Positions 1 through 10,957 are shown, counted from the first letter of the stretch. The stretch: DNA of 64,000 nt from Macrotrachela quadricornifera (GCA_022393335.1 JAJEKB010020874.1:33868-97867), one strand, 5' to 3'. The notes: a model not told the origin generated them from the sequence alone. Numbers and translations: made by a program.

Positions 1-689
1 CTAAAAAACCAGCATATATACATGAGATAGCGACAGTATGTCTTGAATACGATTTTCATTGGTTCAGCCTCAGCCGATAATTCTTTCATATTTGACATCA
101 GGGTACTTAGTGTAGCAAGCCCACATAATATCAGCCTTCAACTCGGGTCATCACCTCGGGACCTTCCCTTGTAAGATTAGCACAGAAAAGTCAGCGCGAA
201 ATTTCAACATGAAAAATCCTTAGTTTAGATCAACATCGATTTATAAAGTTTGGGTGACTTTTTGTGAACATAATAAATTCATCTACATTGATATGAAGCT
301 CTGATCATGAAATAAGAAAGTTTTGATGACTATTTAGAGCTGGAATTTCGACTACGATTGAAATTTTGTTAATGAAAATCTTTCAAATTCATGTCTCGTG
401 ACCATTGACAGCGTTAAAATCTTTAAAAATCAGCAAAAAAAAGCAAACTTCACTGCCAAAAATCTTTAAAAAAGACCGGTAAAAACCGGTGAAGACCGGC
501 CGGTCCGGTACCGGTCTGCCGGCCCGGTTCTAAGTCTGTTGCATACTCTAGTTCATTTTCTCCTGTCGAATCCACAAGGAGCCCCTTCTAAAACTCGCAA
601 GGATTGTTCGAGGAATAGTCTTAAAAGTCAATAATGAGCCCCTCGTTGTCAAAGGTAGTTCCTAGGGATCTGATCAAATTTCGTTCTTT
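1..689. other. intergenic, no gene seen
   Basis: No convincing coding frame is visible. A short G+C-rich cluster of ACCGGT and CCGG motifs lies at about 475-530 in otherwise AT-rich DNA. Read backwards it begins CAGACTTAGAACCGG, which resembles the end of a hAT-type element, but no partner end is visible because the window begins here. Confidence 0.5.
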
Positions 690-1400
690 CCCAGAATTAA
701 CTACTTACCATCTTACCTAATTGCGTACCTACCTACTTACCTTCCTATGTACCTATCTACTTATCTGTCTACCTACACTCTAAAAAAAGTCGGTTTTCTA
801 CTAAATCTCTAAAAGAAGTTCCGAAGATTTCTACAAACATTCTCTGACCTTCCAAAACTTAAAAAACAAGTCTTTAAAACTAGGAAACCTAAAAAGCTCT
901 TACCGTGTATTCAGATGAAGAATCATCTCGTACGAAATCTTCTTTTAAGTTTCATACAGTAGAAAAAGGTTTTGTTGGGAAATACGGAACCGAGAGATTT
1001 TCGTCTTAAACTTTCATGGTTTCTTCAGAAGTTGCTTTGGAAGGTCAGAAGATGTTTTTAAAAATCTCTGGAACTTTTTTGTTGGGACGGGGGGGAGGGG
1101 GTAGTGGAATACCGATGTCTTTTAGAGTGTAGCTATCTACCCATCAATCTAATGTTCATCTGGCTATCTATCTATACCTCGATATATCCTTATCCATCTA
1201 ACTAACTATCTTCCTACCTACATTAATATGTATTAAGTATCTTCATATTTAATGTCTATTTAACTATATACGTTTCTAGTATTCTATTCATCTATCTGCC
1301 AAATTTTCTATGTAATTTGTGCCTGACTACTGAACCACGTATCTATCTATTTAACTATCCATCTATTCACCCAGCTCTCCATTATCTATTTACTATCTAT
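690..1400. repeat. degenerate CTAC/CTAT microsatellite split by a MITE
   Basis: Imperfect tetranucleotide runs (CTAC, CTAT, CTTA) occupy about 690-775 and 1130-1400. The two halves were evidently one array, because the element at 776-1129 starts and ends inside CTA units. Low-complexity, non-coding. Confidence 0.75.
776..1129. mobile_element. 354-bp MITE with TA target duplication
   Basis: The left end reads CACTCTAAAA and the right end is its exact reverse complement; the next 13 bases also pair imperfectly (AAAGTCGGTTTTC against GACATCGGTATTC). TA dinucleotides flank both ends (774-775 and 1130-1131). The interior partly folds back (GACCTTCCAAA at about 847 against its complement near 1040). 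This is the structure of a Tc1/mariner-type non-autonomous element. No transposase is encoded. Confidence 0.75.
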
Positions 1401-2379
1401 CCGGAAAGTGCCAATATGGATTAACAAAATAAATTGAACGATTTTCAGATAAAACAAAAACGTCTAGTGCTTTTTCTTTGACTTCTGTTTTCTTTTTGTA
1501 CCAGTAGGACGCTTCTAGAATCAATTATATAGATCTATCTAAACAGATATATTTCAGTGTATATTTAAAACGTTTATGCACTTTATAGAATCAAATCAGC
1601 AAAAGAAAAATTTCTCAGGGAGTTTCGAATTTTCTCTCTACTCACTCAAAATTGAAGACTTACTAGAGAGTTTCTGGGGAGTTCCTGTAGTTTAGGAATT
1701 CCTCTGGAATTACCTTGGCAATTCCCTGAGGACTCTGCGGGGAAGAATGGAGTAGGGTATACTTTAAAACACGTTATCAATCATTTTTCATTAAATGCAA
1801 AAACTGATAGTTTTGATTTCTTCAGAAAATAATAAGACGTCTTTATCATAAATGGCACATAACTATATCGAAGTTATATTTCACACTGATTATCGTCTCT
1901 CTCTTCGGACAAAAGTAATCCAAGGAAGAAAGCTGATATATAGAAATAGTTTTGAACTGGTCTGATCTACCAATGACGTATGTCAATCAGTTGTCTTTTC
2001 AATGTAGATAAAATGATTACTCCTGTACGTATCTGCAAGGAAGAGTCTATAGTTGTGTATTATCGTGTAACCGTGAACTGTAATAGAGATTATACTTACT
2101 TACCCCACGTTCAATTATACAACTATTCAAGAAAGACTTATTTGTTTTGGAGACTTTTTCATTATTTGCCTCGCGTTCTTTTCGTTAGTCCTCAAATGAG
2201 AGGTAACGTGATATTCTATGCGAGGAGAAACAAAGTATCATAAGAGAAAAATCAATTTGCAATGATTTACTTTACTTTTATTTCATCTCGATACTAATAC
2301 AAAAATAGGTATTAGACAGCTGAAATTGTATCCGTTGTATACTAAGAGATTAGGCAGAAATGAATGAAAATAATGTTTT
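1401..2379. other. intergenic upstream of the first secreted-protein gene
   Basis: AT-rich sequence without a recognisable gene. An 87-codon open frame at 1980-2243 has no signal peptide, domain or splice context and is treated as chance. Confidence 0.5.
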
Positions 2380-2387
2380 TATAAAAT
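2380..2387 (+). promoter_or_regulatory. putative TATA box
   Basis: TATAAAAT lies 47 bp before the ATG at 2434, so a start site near 2410 would give a short leader. Motif match only. Confidence 0.45.
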
Positions 2388-2433
2388 GGCCTAGTCTCAC
2401 AGAGCTCTATTCATTTACCAATTTTATCCTGCC

Positions 2434-3423
2434 ATGAAGTTTTTGTTAGTGATCACTATACTTCTTATCATGCCGAATGGCTTCGTTTGTATTCAGTGTG
2501 TGCCTGAAGAAAAATATGAAGAATCTCTCGCAGAATTTGAATTAAATCATCGGATTGCAAAACGTGCTGCATCAACCTTTGACACGGGCAATATTGAGAT
2601 CTCGACCGCATGTCGTGTCCAGATCACTGTTGTTCCTGAAGTAGGACATGTGATCGTTCATTATTTTGGTAACAATGCCATAAAAACTATGACTGACGAA
2701 TTAGTATTGTTGACATCTTTCACATTTCTACAAATGGGTTTCAGTTTGGCCACGAACTCGATCAGTTACGTATGTTCTTCTGGTGATTACTGTGAAAGTG
2801 ACTTTGTGGAGAATTGGATATTATGGCTACGGGGCATCAACCATAATGCATTCTCATTGCAGATGGATTCAATACTAAACAAGCATGCTATCACTTCTGG
2901 TGGATCGGGCTTTTGTTATAATGATGGCAATATCCAGCAATGTCCATCCGAAACGTGCTCAATAGAATGGAAAGATAGTATTATATTAAACAGTTGTTTT
3001 CCCGAGACAAGTGAAATGACGTCAGTATTGTCGCAGCAACCTGTACTAAAGGACTTTTTAATAGGCATTGTCATGATATCAACCTCTTTCAACTTATCAG
3101 CCTCAAATGGACATAAATTCAATGGAGAACTTCAATCTATCCTTTTCGGAGAATATCCAAAGAATCGTCAAGTTAATTTTGTTTGCATGCACAACAAATG
3201 CAATGAAGAATCCATACTGAGAGCTATGCTTCCTACAATAGAATCAAGCTACAATTTCGGACTGGTACCAAAGCGTCGATCGCTAATCGATATGAACGTT
3301 GGTAAATCAGCAATGTCTCTCAAACGCAAGAAGCGAGCTGAAGGACTTGCTCAACTGCATGAACAATCATACAATATGGTTGCTTCTTTTGTGAAAACCA
3401 TGCAATCAGCAATTCACAAATAA
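2434..3423 (+). CDS. cysteine-rich secreted protein, paralogue of the 8373-9260 product
   Basis: A 329-residue single-exon gene of unknown function. Residues 1-20 form a hydrophobic signal peptide (MKFLLVITILLIMPNGFVC). Eleven cysteines follow at 19, 22, 60, 114, 120, 161, 170, 175, 188, 251 and 256. The spacings C114-x5-C120, C161-x8-C170-x4-C175 and C251-x4-C256 are exactly those of the protein at 8373-9260, so the two are homologous, probably with a conserved disulfide fold. Unlike that paralogue it has no C-terminal hydrophobic tail and should be freely secreted. Basic sites that a furin-like protease could cut occur near residue 43 (AKR) and at 298-301 (RKKR, followed by A), suggesting a processed precursor. 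The start is the first ATG after a TATA-like box and begins the signal peptide. I do not recognise a named domain. Confidence 0.85.
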   Translation: MKFLLVITILLIMPNGFVCIQCVPEEKYEESLAEFELNHRIAKRAASTFDTGNIEISTACRVQITVVPEVGHVIVHYFGNNAIKTMTDELVLLTSFTFLQMGFSLATNSISYVCSSGDYCESDFVENWILWLRGINHNAFSLQMDSILNKHAITSGGSGFCYNDGNIQQCPSETCSIEWKDSIILNSCFPETSEMTSVLSQQPVLKDFLIGIVMISTSFNLSASNGHKFNGELQSILFGEYPKNRQVNFVCMHNKCNEESILRAMLPTIESSYNFGLVPKRRSLIDMNVGKSAMSLKRKKRAEGLAQLHEQSYNMVASFVKTMQSAIHK

Positions 3424-3480
3424 CTAACATGATTCGATATAATATTCATTTTGAAATATGAGACTTTTCAATTAATTAGA

Positions 3481-3486
3481 AATAAA
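3481..3486 (+). terminator. poly(A) signal AATAAA
   Basis: A canonical hexamer 58 bp after the TAA of the secreted-protein gene ending at 3423. Confidence 0.55.
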
Positions 3487-3578
3487 GTCATAAAATCATC
3501 TCTCCCTTCCATCCGTTGGGAGACTGTTTAGTGACTGATCGTAAACCATTATCCTTTGGGTATTGAAAGAGTTGCGAT

Positions 3579-3926
3579 CAGAGATGTCCATCGCGGCAGC
3601 GGTAGATTTTTTCAGAAACCATCGCGGTGCGACGGCGGCAGTAGCATTTTTATGAAAGAAATTTCAAAAATTCAGGAATTTACACAGAATCTCGATATTG
3701 ATGTGTGCTGCACGATAAGGCTTGGTCAATCTGATCGATTAGCAAGAGCACTCATAGTTTAAGCCAATCACAGCATCGAAAGTCCAAAGGTTTTTAAAAA
3801 TACCATCGCGGCAGCGGCGCGGTAGCGGTGAACTTTTTTAACGGCGCGGTACGGCAGCGGCGCGGGTAGCATTCTTTGATAATCGGCGCGGCACTGGCAG
3901 ATTCTCAATCGCGATGGACATCTCTG
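3579..3926. mobile_element. 348-bp non-autonomous hAT element with 8-bp target duplication
   Basis: The ends are exact inverted repeats: CAGAGATGTCCATCGCG at 3579-3595 and its reverse complement at 3910-3926. The flanks are GTTGCGAT (3571-3578) and GCTGCGAT (3927-3934), an 8-bp duplication with one mismatch, which is the hAT signature together with the CAGAGATG terminus. Internally it carries G+C-rich CGGCAGCGGCGCGG units near both ends, unlike the AT-rich surroundings. The short open frame over it is not a gene. Confidence 0.85.
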
Positions 3927-4050
3927 GCTGCGATGCTCACAAGTCTTTTATTTCAATATGTATAGAAACTGATAACCTATTTATCCATAGCGTGTTCAGT
4001 TGAACTATGATATTGCCTCAAACAGCTTTCTCATACTACGATGGTAGCAA

Positions 4051-5080
4051 GGGTAGCCGGAAGTTCGCCAATAGGAATTTCGCAATCTGGACTCTCGCCA
4101 TTGGCGAACGTCCACCGGTCTTTCGCCAATATACATCCTGTATTTTCGCCAATTGGCGAATTTCCACTTATCTTTCGCCAGTGAATGTCAATACTTTCGC
4201 CAATTGGCGAAATTCCAATAACCTTTCGTCAATATTGGCGAGAGTCCATCGAACTGTCATCTATTTAAATGTAAATTGATATTGAATGAAAAGGCCACCA
4301 ACTATTCGTGCAATAGATAACATTCCTTTATGTCATTATCACAAATTTTATTCGAAGTTTTAGATTTTGTAGGACGAACAATAGAAAACGGATATGAATT
4401 AGCTTGTATAAATTACAATATGTTTCGTATATAACTGGGAAAATCTCTCATGAGAAATCGAACTAATATATATATTAGGAGTGAGCTATTTTCAGATATT
4501 TATAATCCAATGCTTGTCACAACCCATGATGGAGCATTACGATCCCAGATTACTAGTAATACAATATCAACTTCAACATCTGTGGTAAAATCTACTACTA
4601 AAACGACTAAAAAATGTCGATCAAAACCCCACCCTCACCCCCACATCAGATCAAGATTAAATTTTTCTTCTTATATTTCTTATTTACTTTATTCTAGCCT
4701 TTCTTTACATTATTCATATTTATTCTTTTCTATTCCCACGTCATTTCACATGATGTTTCCTATTGTCTCTTTTTTAACTCAGCATATTTTCAAAACTCGA
4801 TCTTGCCATATTTAAACATATTCTAATTCATGCACTTGAATACACTTAATAATGTCATTCAACTTTGACCAATATTGACGAAAGTCATATGAACTTTCGC
4901 CAATATTGGTGAAAGTTCACATGACTTTCGCCAACTAATTGGCAAGAATACATGGATATTCGCCAATTGTCTCGCTGGACATTCGCCAATTGGCGAAAGT
5001 TCACTGGATTTTCGCCAATATACCCATCTGACTTTCGCCAGTAACTGGCGAAAGTCTTATTGGCGAAGAGCGGGAACCCC
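4051..5080. mobile_element. foldback-like element with terminal TTCGCCAATTGGCGAA arrays
   Basis: Two arrays of self-complementary TTCGCCAAT/ATTGGCGAA units lie at about 4063-4250 and 4865-5075, flanking about 600 bp of unrelated AT-rich DNA. An 8-bp direct repeat GGTAGCAA occurs immediately outside (4043-4050 and 5081-5088), consistent with a hAT-like target duplication. The extreme ends (GGGTAGCC and the complement of GGGAACCCC) match only weakly. The 121-codon frame at 4450 in the interior is low-complexity and probably non-coding. Confidence 0.6.
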
Positions 5081-5156
5081 GGTAGCAACTAAGATTAAGA
5101 GTTCTTCTGTGATTTTCTTCAATTTTAGAACTTAAGTGTAAGTCTCTGAGAGATTC

Positions 5157-6672
5157 AGACATTATGGAAGGAGCTACTTTCTCAGAATTGGTCAATATTT
5201 TGATATATCATAGAGGATAGTGAGTTTAGTATTCTCTGAAATTTTCAATTCTATAGGATGATGCCTTCATATAAACCCCCCCTCCCCACAATAAAAGACC
5301 CCGGATCTTCTATTATGATGTCGCGAATCGCAGTTTTTTCGCGGAAAAATTACCGTACCCCTATAGGGCGTTTTTCCAAAATTTTCGCTCCAGGGGGGTC
5401 TTCTAATATGGGGGGGGGGGGGGGGGGTTACAAATTATCACAATATTGTTGAAGCTGCTGATAATCCTTAAAAGGAATTATTTTTGAATTCTTCAGGCGA
5501 CTTTCAGCTAAATATCAATAGAAAAATAGACTTTTTCATTTGACTTTGTGAGATTTTCAACTTCTGATTTTTCCAACGATAACTATTGATATATTGTCCT
5601 TTTACACAGAAAAATTCAGGAGTTTTCATCAGTTCTATCATAAGTTTAGAGCTGTTATTACAAAAGTCTGCTTTGCCGTTTTTCTATGTTTTAGTACCGA
5701 AATGTCGATCGATCGTATTTTAAGGGTGAACAAAGGAACTGTTCTGATATTTCTACTAGTAATAGAGGATATCAAATTCCACTATTGAATATATCTCATA
5801 AGTTTGTTCTTTGATAAAAACTAGATGCTTTTAATCAAAATTATTATTAGTTTGTGATAATAAAAAATTGCGTTTCATCAAAAACGAACTCCATATTCAA
5901 AATCAGTACGAAAAACTACCTCAAAAAACATATTTCATTCTAAAATATTTTCTGCCAAAACTCATTTTTATGGACTACAAGATAAGATATAAGAAGTACA
6001 TCGGCACGAAGAAACATAATAAGGTTTTCACAGATAATATTTTAGAATGAAATATGTTTTTTGAGGTAGTTTTTCGTACTGATTTTGAATATGGAGTTCG
6101 TTTTTGATGAAACGCAATTTTTTATTATCACAAACTAATAATAATTTTGATTAAAAGCATCTAGTTTTTATCAAAGAACAAACTTATGAGATATATTCAA
6201 TAGTGGAATTTGATATCCTCTATTACTAGTAGAAATATCAGAACAGTTCCTTTGTTCACCCTTAAAATACGATCGATCGACATTTCGGTACTAAAACATA
6301 GAAAAACGGCAAAGCAGACTTTTGTAATAACAGCTCTAAACTTATGATAGAACTGATGAAAACTCCTGAATTTTTCTGTGTAAAAGGACAATATATCAAT
6401 AGTTATCGTTGGAAAAATCAGAAGTTGAAAATCTCACAAAGTCAAATGAAAAAGTCTATTTTTCTATTGATATTTAGCTGAAAGTCGCCTGAAGAATTCA
6501 AAAATAATTCCTTTTAAGGATTATCAGCAGCTTCAACAATATTTTGATTATTTGTACACGAAGAGATCATCATATAGAATTAAAAATTTCAGAGAATACT
6601 AAGCTCACTATCCTCTATAATATATCAAAATATTAGCCAATTCTGAGAAAGTAGCTCCTTCGACGATGTCCT
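5157..6672. repeat. 1.5-kb palindrome with identical inner arms
   Basis: Inner arms 5439-5949 and 6036-6546 pair without indels (paired coordinates always sum to 11985) and appear identical over 511 bp, with an 86-bp spacer. Outer segments (about 5157-5268 and 6560-6672) are also inverted copies but differ at roughly one base in ten. The left arm additionally carries a G/C-run insertion (5270-5432). The same 64-codon open frame appears on opposite strands (5594-5788 and 6197-6391) only because the arms are identical. No transposase is visible. Confidence 0.9.
5270..5432. mobile_element. small C-run/G-run insertion in the left palindrome arm
   Basis: About 160 bp absent from the right arm. 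It starts near TAAACCCCCCC and ends in a run of 17 or more G followed by TTA, with ACAATAAAAGACCCC near the left end and an imperfect complement (GGGGGGTCTTCTAATAT) near the right, so it is itself a foldback. Exact ends are uncertain by several bases. Confidence 0.5.
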
Positions 6673-7270
6673 ATAGTAAATGATTTCCCAAGAAACTTGA
6701 TATTAAAGGCTTAGAGCGAGCGTCAAATTAGAACATATTTTGCCTTTTTTTCTTTTTTGTGGGAATGACAAGACTCAGTGAATTTTTTTGTGACGTGGAA
6801 GCTGAGGACCATAAATTCCTCCGCGTTGTGTGCTCTGGTCACCACATATTACAGTCCACTCTCGATGTAATACTGGTACGGGTAATATGAAGTAAAAACG
6901 ATTAAGAGAGCTCCAGCGACCAACTTCATTTTCATGTGCCTACTCCAACACTAAACTTCTTAATGCAATACGAAATTGAAACGCATTCAGAACTGAAACT
7001 GCTGCTTAGAACAACTGCACAGATGACTGATAGACGACAATTTAAATCGATTAGTAATTTGTTTTACAAAAAGACTTTCCAAGACATGTTTAAAACTAGA
7101 ATATAACGAAAACGCTAGCTATAATTTCCGATAAAAGTGGAACAACTCGAATGATACGTCAAACACAAACATCTCTACTCGGATATTCTAACGACTGAAT
7201 ACCTTTCCAAACAAAGATAATTTTGACGTCTGATCGACATAGAATTTCTGTCAGAAATAGGAAAACAGAC
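6673..7270. other. intergenic, nothing recognised
   Basis: No open frame or repeat could be supported between the palindrome and the next element. Confidence 0.4.
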
Positions 7271-7973
7271 TAGGGTCCGGCGGGGTTGCCCCGATCCCTA
7301 TTTTCTTCCCAAACCCTACTTCAACGGGATTGGAACGGATTGAAACTTTTCGGACTTAGCTAATTACATATCGAAATGCAACTTTCTGCTTATTCAAAAA
7401 TTCAGTATAATCTTTCGTAAAAATAAAACCAGAAAGCGCGTGTCCATCTGTCAAGAAAAACAATGTTCACAAGAAATAAATAAGTAAGATTGAAGAAACA
7501 ACAAGTTTTGGTCACTCTTTGAATTCATATTTACTTGATACGATGTTATTATTTTCGATTCGATGTTTCTTCGATGTCGAAGGTGTCTATTGTTCACCTT
7601 CATGTTCTTTGTCAGACTCACATTCGTCAATTGCCTTTCGCTTTCGACTATCTCTTTTTTTTCATGTAACTGTTATAATGAATGAAGGTTTTTCAAAGGG
7701 AAAAGAGCAGATCTCAGGTTTTTGGAGTCACGTGGAGCTACTTGGAGCCAAATGTACTCGCATGAAATCACGCGGAGTCATGTGGAGTCAAGTTGGAGTT
7801 TGCTCTTTTTTCCTTGGGTTTAAAAAGTATTTCTGGCAGATTCAGAAGAATCGGGTTTAGACGAGACCGAGACGGGTTTCCCTGTTAGAAATCTATTACG
7901 GAATCGGGATCCCGAAAGAGTATTTTACAGAGATCGGAATCGAGATGGGAGAATTCGATCCCGCTGGACCCTA
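7271..7973. mobile_element. 703-bp non-autonomous hAT-like element
   Basis: The left end TAGGGTCCGGCGGGGTTG pairs with the right end read backwards (TAGGGTCCAGCGGGATCG) at 15 of 18 positions. TAGGG is a typical Ac-type hAT terminus. The flanks are AAACAGAC (7263-7270) and CAACAGAC (7974-7981), 7 of 8 identical. The 113-codon frame at 7519-7860 shows no transposase features and includes repeated TGGAGTCA/TGGAGCCA motifs. Confidence 0.65.
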
Positions 7974-8372
7974 CAACAGACATACAATGTATTATTGACT
8001 AGTACTATTCACGCCTCTGCTCTATATGAAACGTCTTAGTTAAACTTTTATTTTTTTCTCAACGGTATTCTCTTTAAAATAAACGACCAATAAAAGATGA
8101 AAGAAATGAGAAAAATATTCAACGATAAATATGGCATTACTGAAAACAAGATATTAACAAAATGATTGATGTATAAAATTATGAGATTTTTTTGAAATAA
8201 AAATTCCTGGGATTTCCATCAATCTTTTCGGTTTTCTCACCTATTGTAACGATCAATCATTGTTTTATAGACAAAAGATTATTTCATAAAAAATGTTTGA
8301 TACGAACATAAAAAAATAGACGATTATTATTTCTACAAATAATACAACTGAGTTTTTAATAGGAAAACCGAA

Positions 8373-9260
8373 ATGGTTAGATGTTGGGCGATATCTTTGC
8401 TATTAGAAATATTTATTTATCACCGTGTTTATTCATTGTTATGTGCTCAACAACAAACGTTGTACATGGACAAGTCCTCCATCAATATGATAAAGATTGA
8501 AGCGGCACTCAATGACATCATCAACGATTCAATGGTCTGTCACTTACAACTATTTCTTCACTATGTAAATGCAATTTCAACTGTGAGCCTCATTTTAACC
8601 AACGATAACGAAGAGCAACTATCAAAGCAAATGGAAATTAATATGACCTTTTTGTACATTTCTAGTTATACACGTGATAATGTAGAGATGAACATCAAGT
8701 TCTCCTGTTCATCATTCAATAACTGCGATCGACATTTTCTATTGAATAATTTACCTTGGTTATTGAAAACTGAGCATAAATTAATAAAGGAAGTATTGCG
8801 TGAACATCTAGAGGTTACCAGAAATTCATTGATAGTGACAGAAAGTGATTGTTTTAATGGATCAATGTTTATTGAGTGTGAGAGCCAAATATGTACCGCT
8901 TGGACAAACCCAATACATGGCATGGCAAGAGCTGAGTTTGTTGCTGGATGCCAAGACAATGCAGAGCATCTGATCCTTGCCGGCATTACATTCAATATTC
9001 TTTTCGATAAACTAAAACAAATCCAATATAGTTTTAGTATGCAATGTCGATCACCAAAATGCAACAGAATTGATGTCATTCGTAATGTACAAAAAGATTT
9101 TGAAGAATTTTTTGATTATACACATTTTCTTCATTCAACTAATATAACATGGATAACTTCAACACAAACAACGAATACTAAGTCATCATCAACTAAACAA
9201 ATACAACAATCAGTCGTTTTCATAACTATAATAATTATTTTCTCAATGTTATTAAACTAG
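8373..9260 (+). CDS. cysteine-rich secreted or GPI/membrane-anchored protein
   Basis: A 295-residue single-exon gene, function unknown. An N-terminal hydrophobic stretch (about residues 5-24) acts as signal peptide. Cysteines at 24, 56, 112, 118, 160, 169, 174, 193, 225 and 230 follow the same spacing as the 2434-3423 product (C-x5-C, C-x8-C-x4-C, C-x4-C), so the two are paralogues. It differs at the C-terminus: a Ser/Thr-rich stalk (about 258-277) leads into a strongly hydrophobic final 17 residues (VVFITIIIIF core), as expected for a GPI-attachment signal or tail anchor. The probable outcome is one soluble and one tethered family member. The ATG at 8373 is the first in frame and opens the signal peptide. 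Confidence 0.85.
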   Translation: MVRCWAISLLLEIFIYHRVYSLLCAQQQTLYMDKSSINMIKIEAALNDIINDSMVCHLQLFLHYVNAISTVSLILTNDNEEQLSKQMEINMTFLYISSYTRDNVEMNIKFSCSSFNNCDRHFLLNNLPWLLKTEHKLIKEVLREHLEVTRNSLIVTESDCFNGSMFIECESQICTAWTNPIHGMARAEFVAGCQDNAEHLILAGITFNILFDKLKQIQYSFSMQCRSPKCNRIDVIRNVQKDFEEFFDYTHFLHSTNITWITSTQTTNTKSSSTKQIQQSVVFITIIIIFSMLLN

Positions 9261-9408
9261 ATTTTCTAACTCTTGGCTCTCGAACATATTCTTTCGAAAT
9301 GTTAAAAAGATTTATAACATTAACAAGTTTAGCTTCTACTCTTTTTTCTATAATATACCAAGATATAGAAAATGTACTCTGTAAATACCTCTACATGATA
9401 AAAAAAAG

Positions 9409-9414
9409 AATAAA
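9409..9414 (+). terminator. poly(A) signal AATAAA
   Basis: A canonical hexamer about 150 bp past the TAG of the gene ending at 9260, in an A-rich tract. Confidence 0.5.
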
Positions 9415-9429
9415 ATAATAAACCTTGAT

Positions 9430-10954
9430 CCTATGTACTATTTTTCATGAACCCTTCAATAGTTTATATGCCGATGGATTTATGAAAACAGGAGAATAAC
9501 AGCGTGAAGAGGCTTTATTCTTTTGAAATTCATAAAGAAGGACTTAATGGTAAATGTCGGAACTCCTAAAAAGTTGTCACTTCACTGTTCATTGAATCAA
9601 ATATACTTGAGAAAAATCAGAAACACTTATCCAAAGTGTACGTTGAAATCTCATTCAAACACTGTTCTCAAAATAAAAACATTCCACATCTGATTTTTGA
9701 GTTAAGAGCAAATTTTAGAATATTGCTAAAAGGTGATTCGTACAACACAGCTCAAAATGACTTCTGCAAAAATATGTGTAACTTTATGATATGTGTCTCA
9801 TTGAATAGTTTTGGTCTTTGAATTACTAAATCTGTCATTTAATCGAACGTGCCATATGCTAACCTAAGCTAAAGTACCTGCTTTTAGTTGGTGTGTCTGG
9901 ACTCATAGTTTATATATGTATATATATATATATTGTGTCGAAGTTTTCTTAAATCAACTGAATATTAATTAGTTAATTATCTAATAATTAATGATATAAT
10001 AATGAAAATGTATAGTTATAACAAATTTTTGCGTTTTACTAACATAATTACAATTTTTGATAGATTAATACTTTATTTTAAGGTCATTTACAAAGATTAA
10101 GCACCACACTTCGTCGATACTTTACGTGCTCATTTTTCAATTAGAAAACGAAACGTAAATGTGATTGAGTCTTCTTCACTATGATTTTTACTCATAAAGC
10201 AAGAGGATATTATATGTTATAGCAGATAAAGTCAACGTATTTCCAAAAAAATAAATTACGTTTCTCCTCAAAAGCTTCAATATGTCAAGTCTTATTCTAT
10301 CTCACGTGAACTATGTTTTCCCCGCATTTTGTTTATTCTTGAAAAGTCAGTTGTCTTTGAGAAAATTCAAGTACCTGGCTATGAAGTAAATCTGAATCAT
10401 AACACTTCGAGATCTTTTATTACATAGACAACTCAATGTAGTCTCTTTGAACAATAATTTTGTAAAGTGTTAACGAAACACAGTTTATGTCGCTTCGTTT
10501 CGTAGCAAAATGCTAAACTCTCGCTTCAACCCCAAAAACTATTTCATTTTTGAAATTCTGTGGTTGTCGATATCTTTTGAATAACTCGAGTCTGGTTAAA
10601 GTAAAATCAATAGCTTTTACTGGTGGTAGTTCTAAAATGGTCTGTATGTATTATACAAATTTCAGGGCATTAGCTTTTATCGTTGATGAGATATTAGAGC
10701 TACAAAGTTAAAAAAATAAAATTCCGTAACGATTGATCAAGTCGATGGATAAAACTATAATTTTGGACACTATTGCATTTTATTTGCTTTAAAGAAATGA
10801 AAAAATGCTGCAAAAAAAATGTTTTTTTCCATTAATGATTTTATTTTTAAAAACAATATTGAAAGTAAGCTGAATATCATGATTCTGATAATATATGAAT
10901 GTTTGGTAATAATATGAAAAACAGTCAACTCTTTGATCAATAAGCAGAAAATGA
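9430..10954. other. intergenic between the secreted-protein gene and the hybrid receptor
   Basis: AT-rich, with a TA microsatellite at about 9910-9933. Short open frames (for example 9636-9821) show no domain or signal peptide. No gene supported. Confidence 0.5.
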
Positions 10955-10957
10955 TTG

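Noticed and set aside
1980..2243. 87-codon open frame upstream of the first secreted-protein gene
   Set aside because: No signal peptide, domain, splice context or plausible promoter; composition like neighbouring non-coding DNA.
4450..4815. 121-codon open frame inside the foldback element
   Set aside because: Ser/Thr/His-rich low-complexity translation with no recognisable transposase; lies in the core of a repeat element.
5594..6391. Two identical 64-codon frames on opposite strands
   Set aside because: They are identical only because they lie in the identical arms of the palindrome; no coding features.
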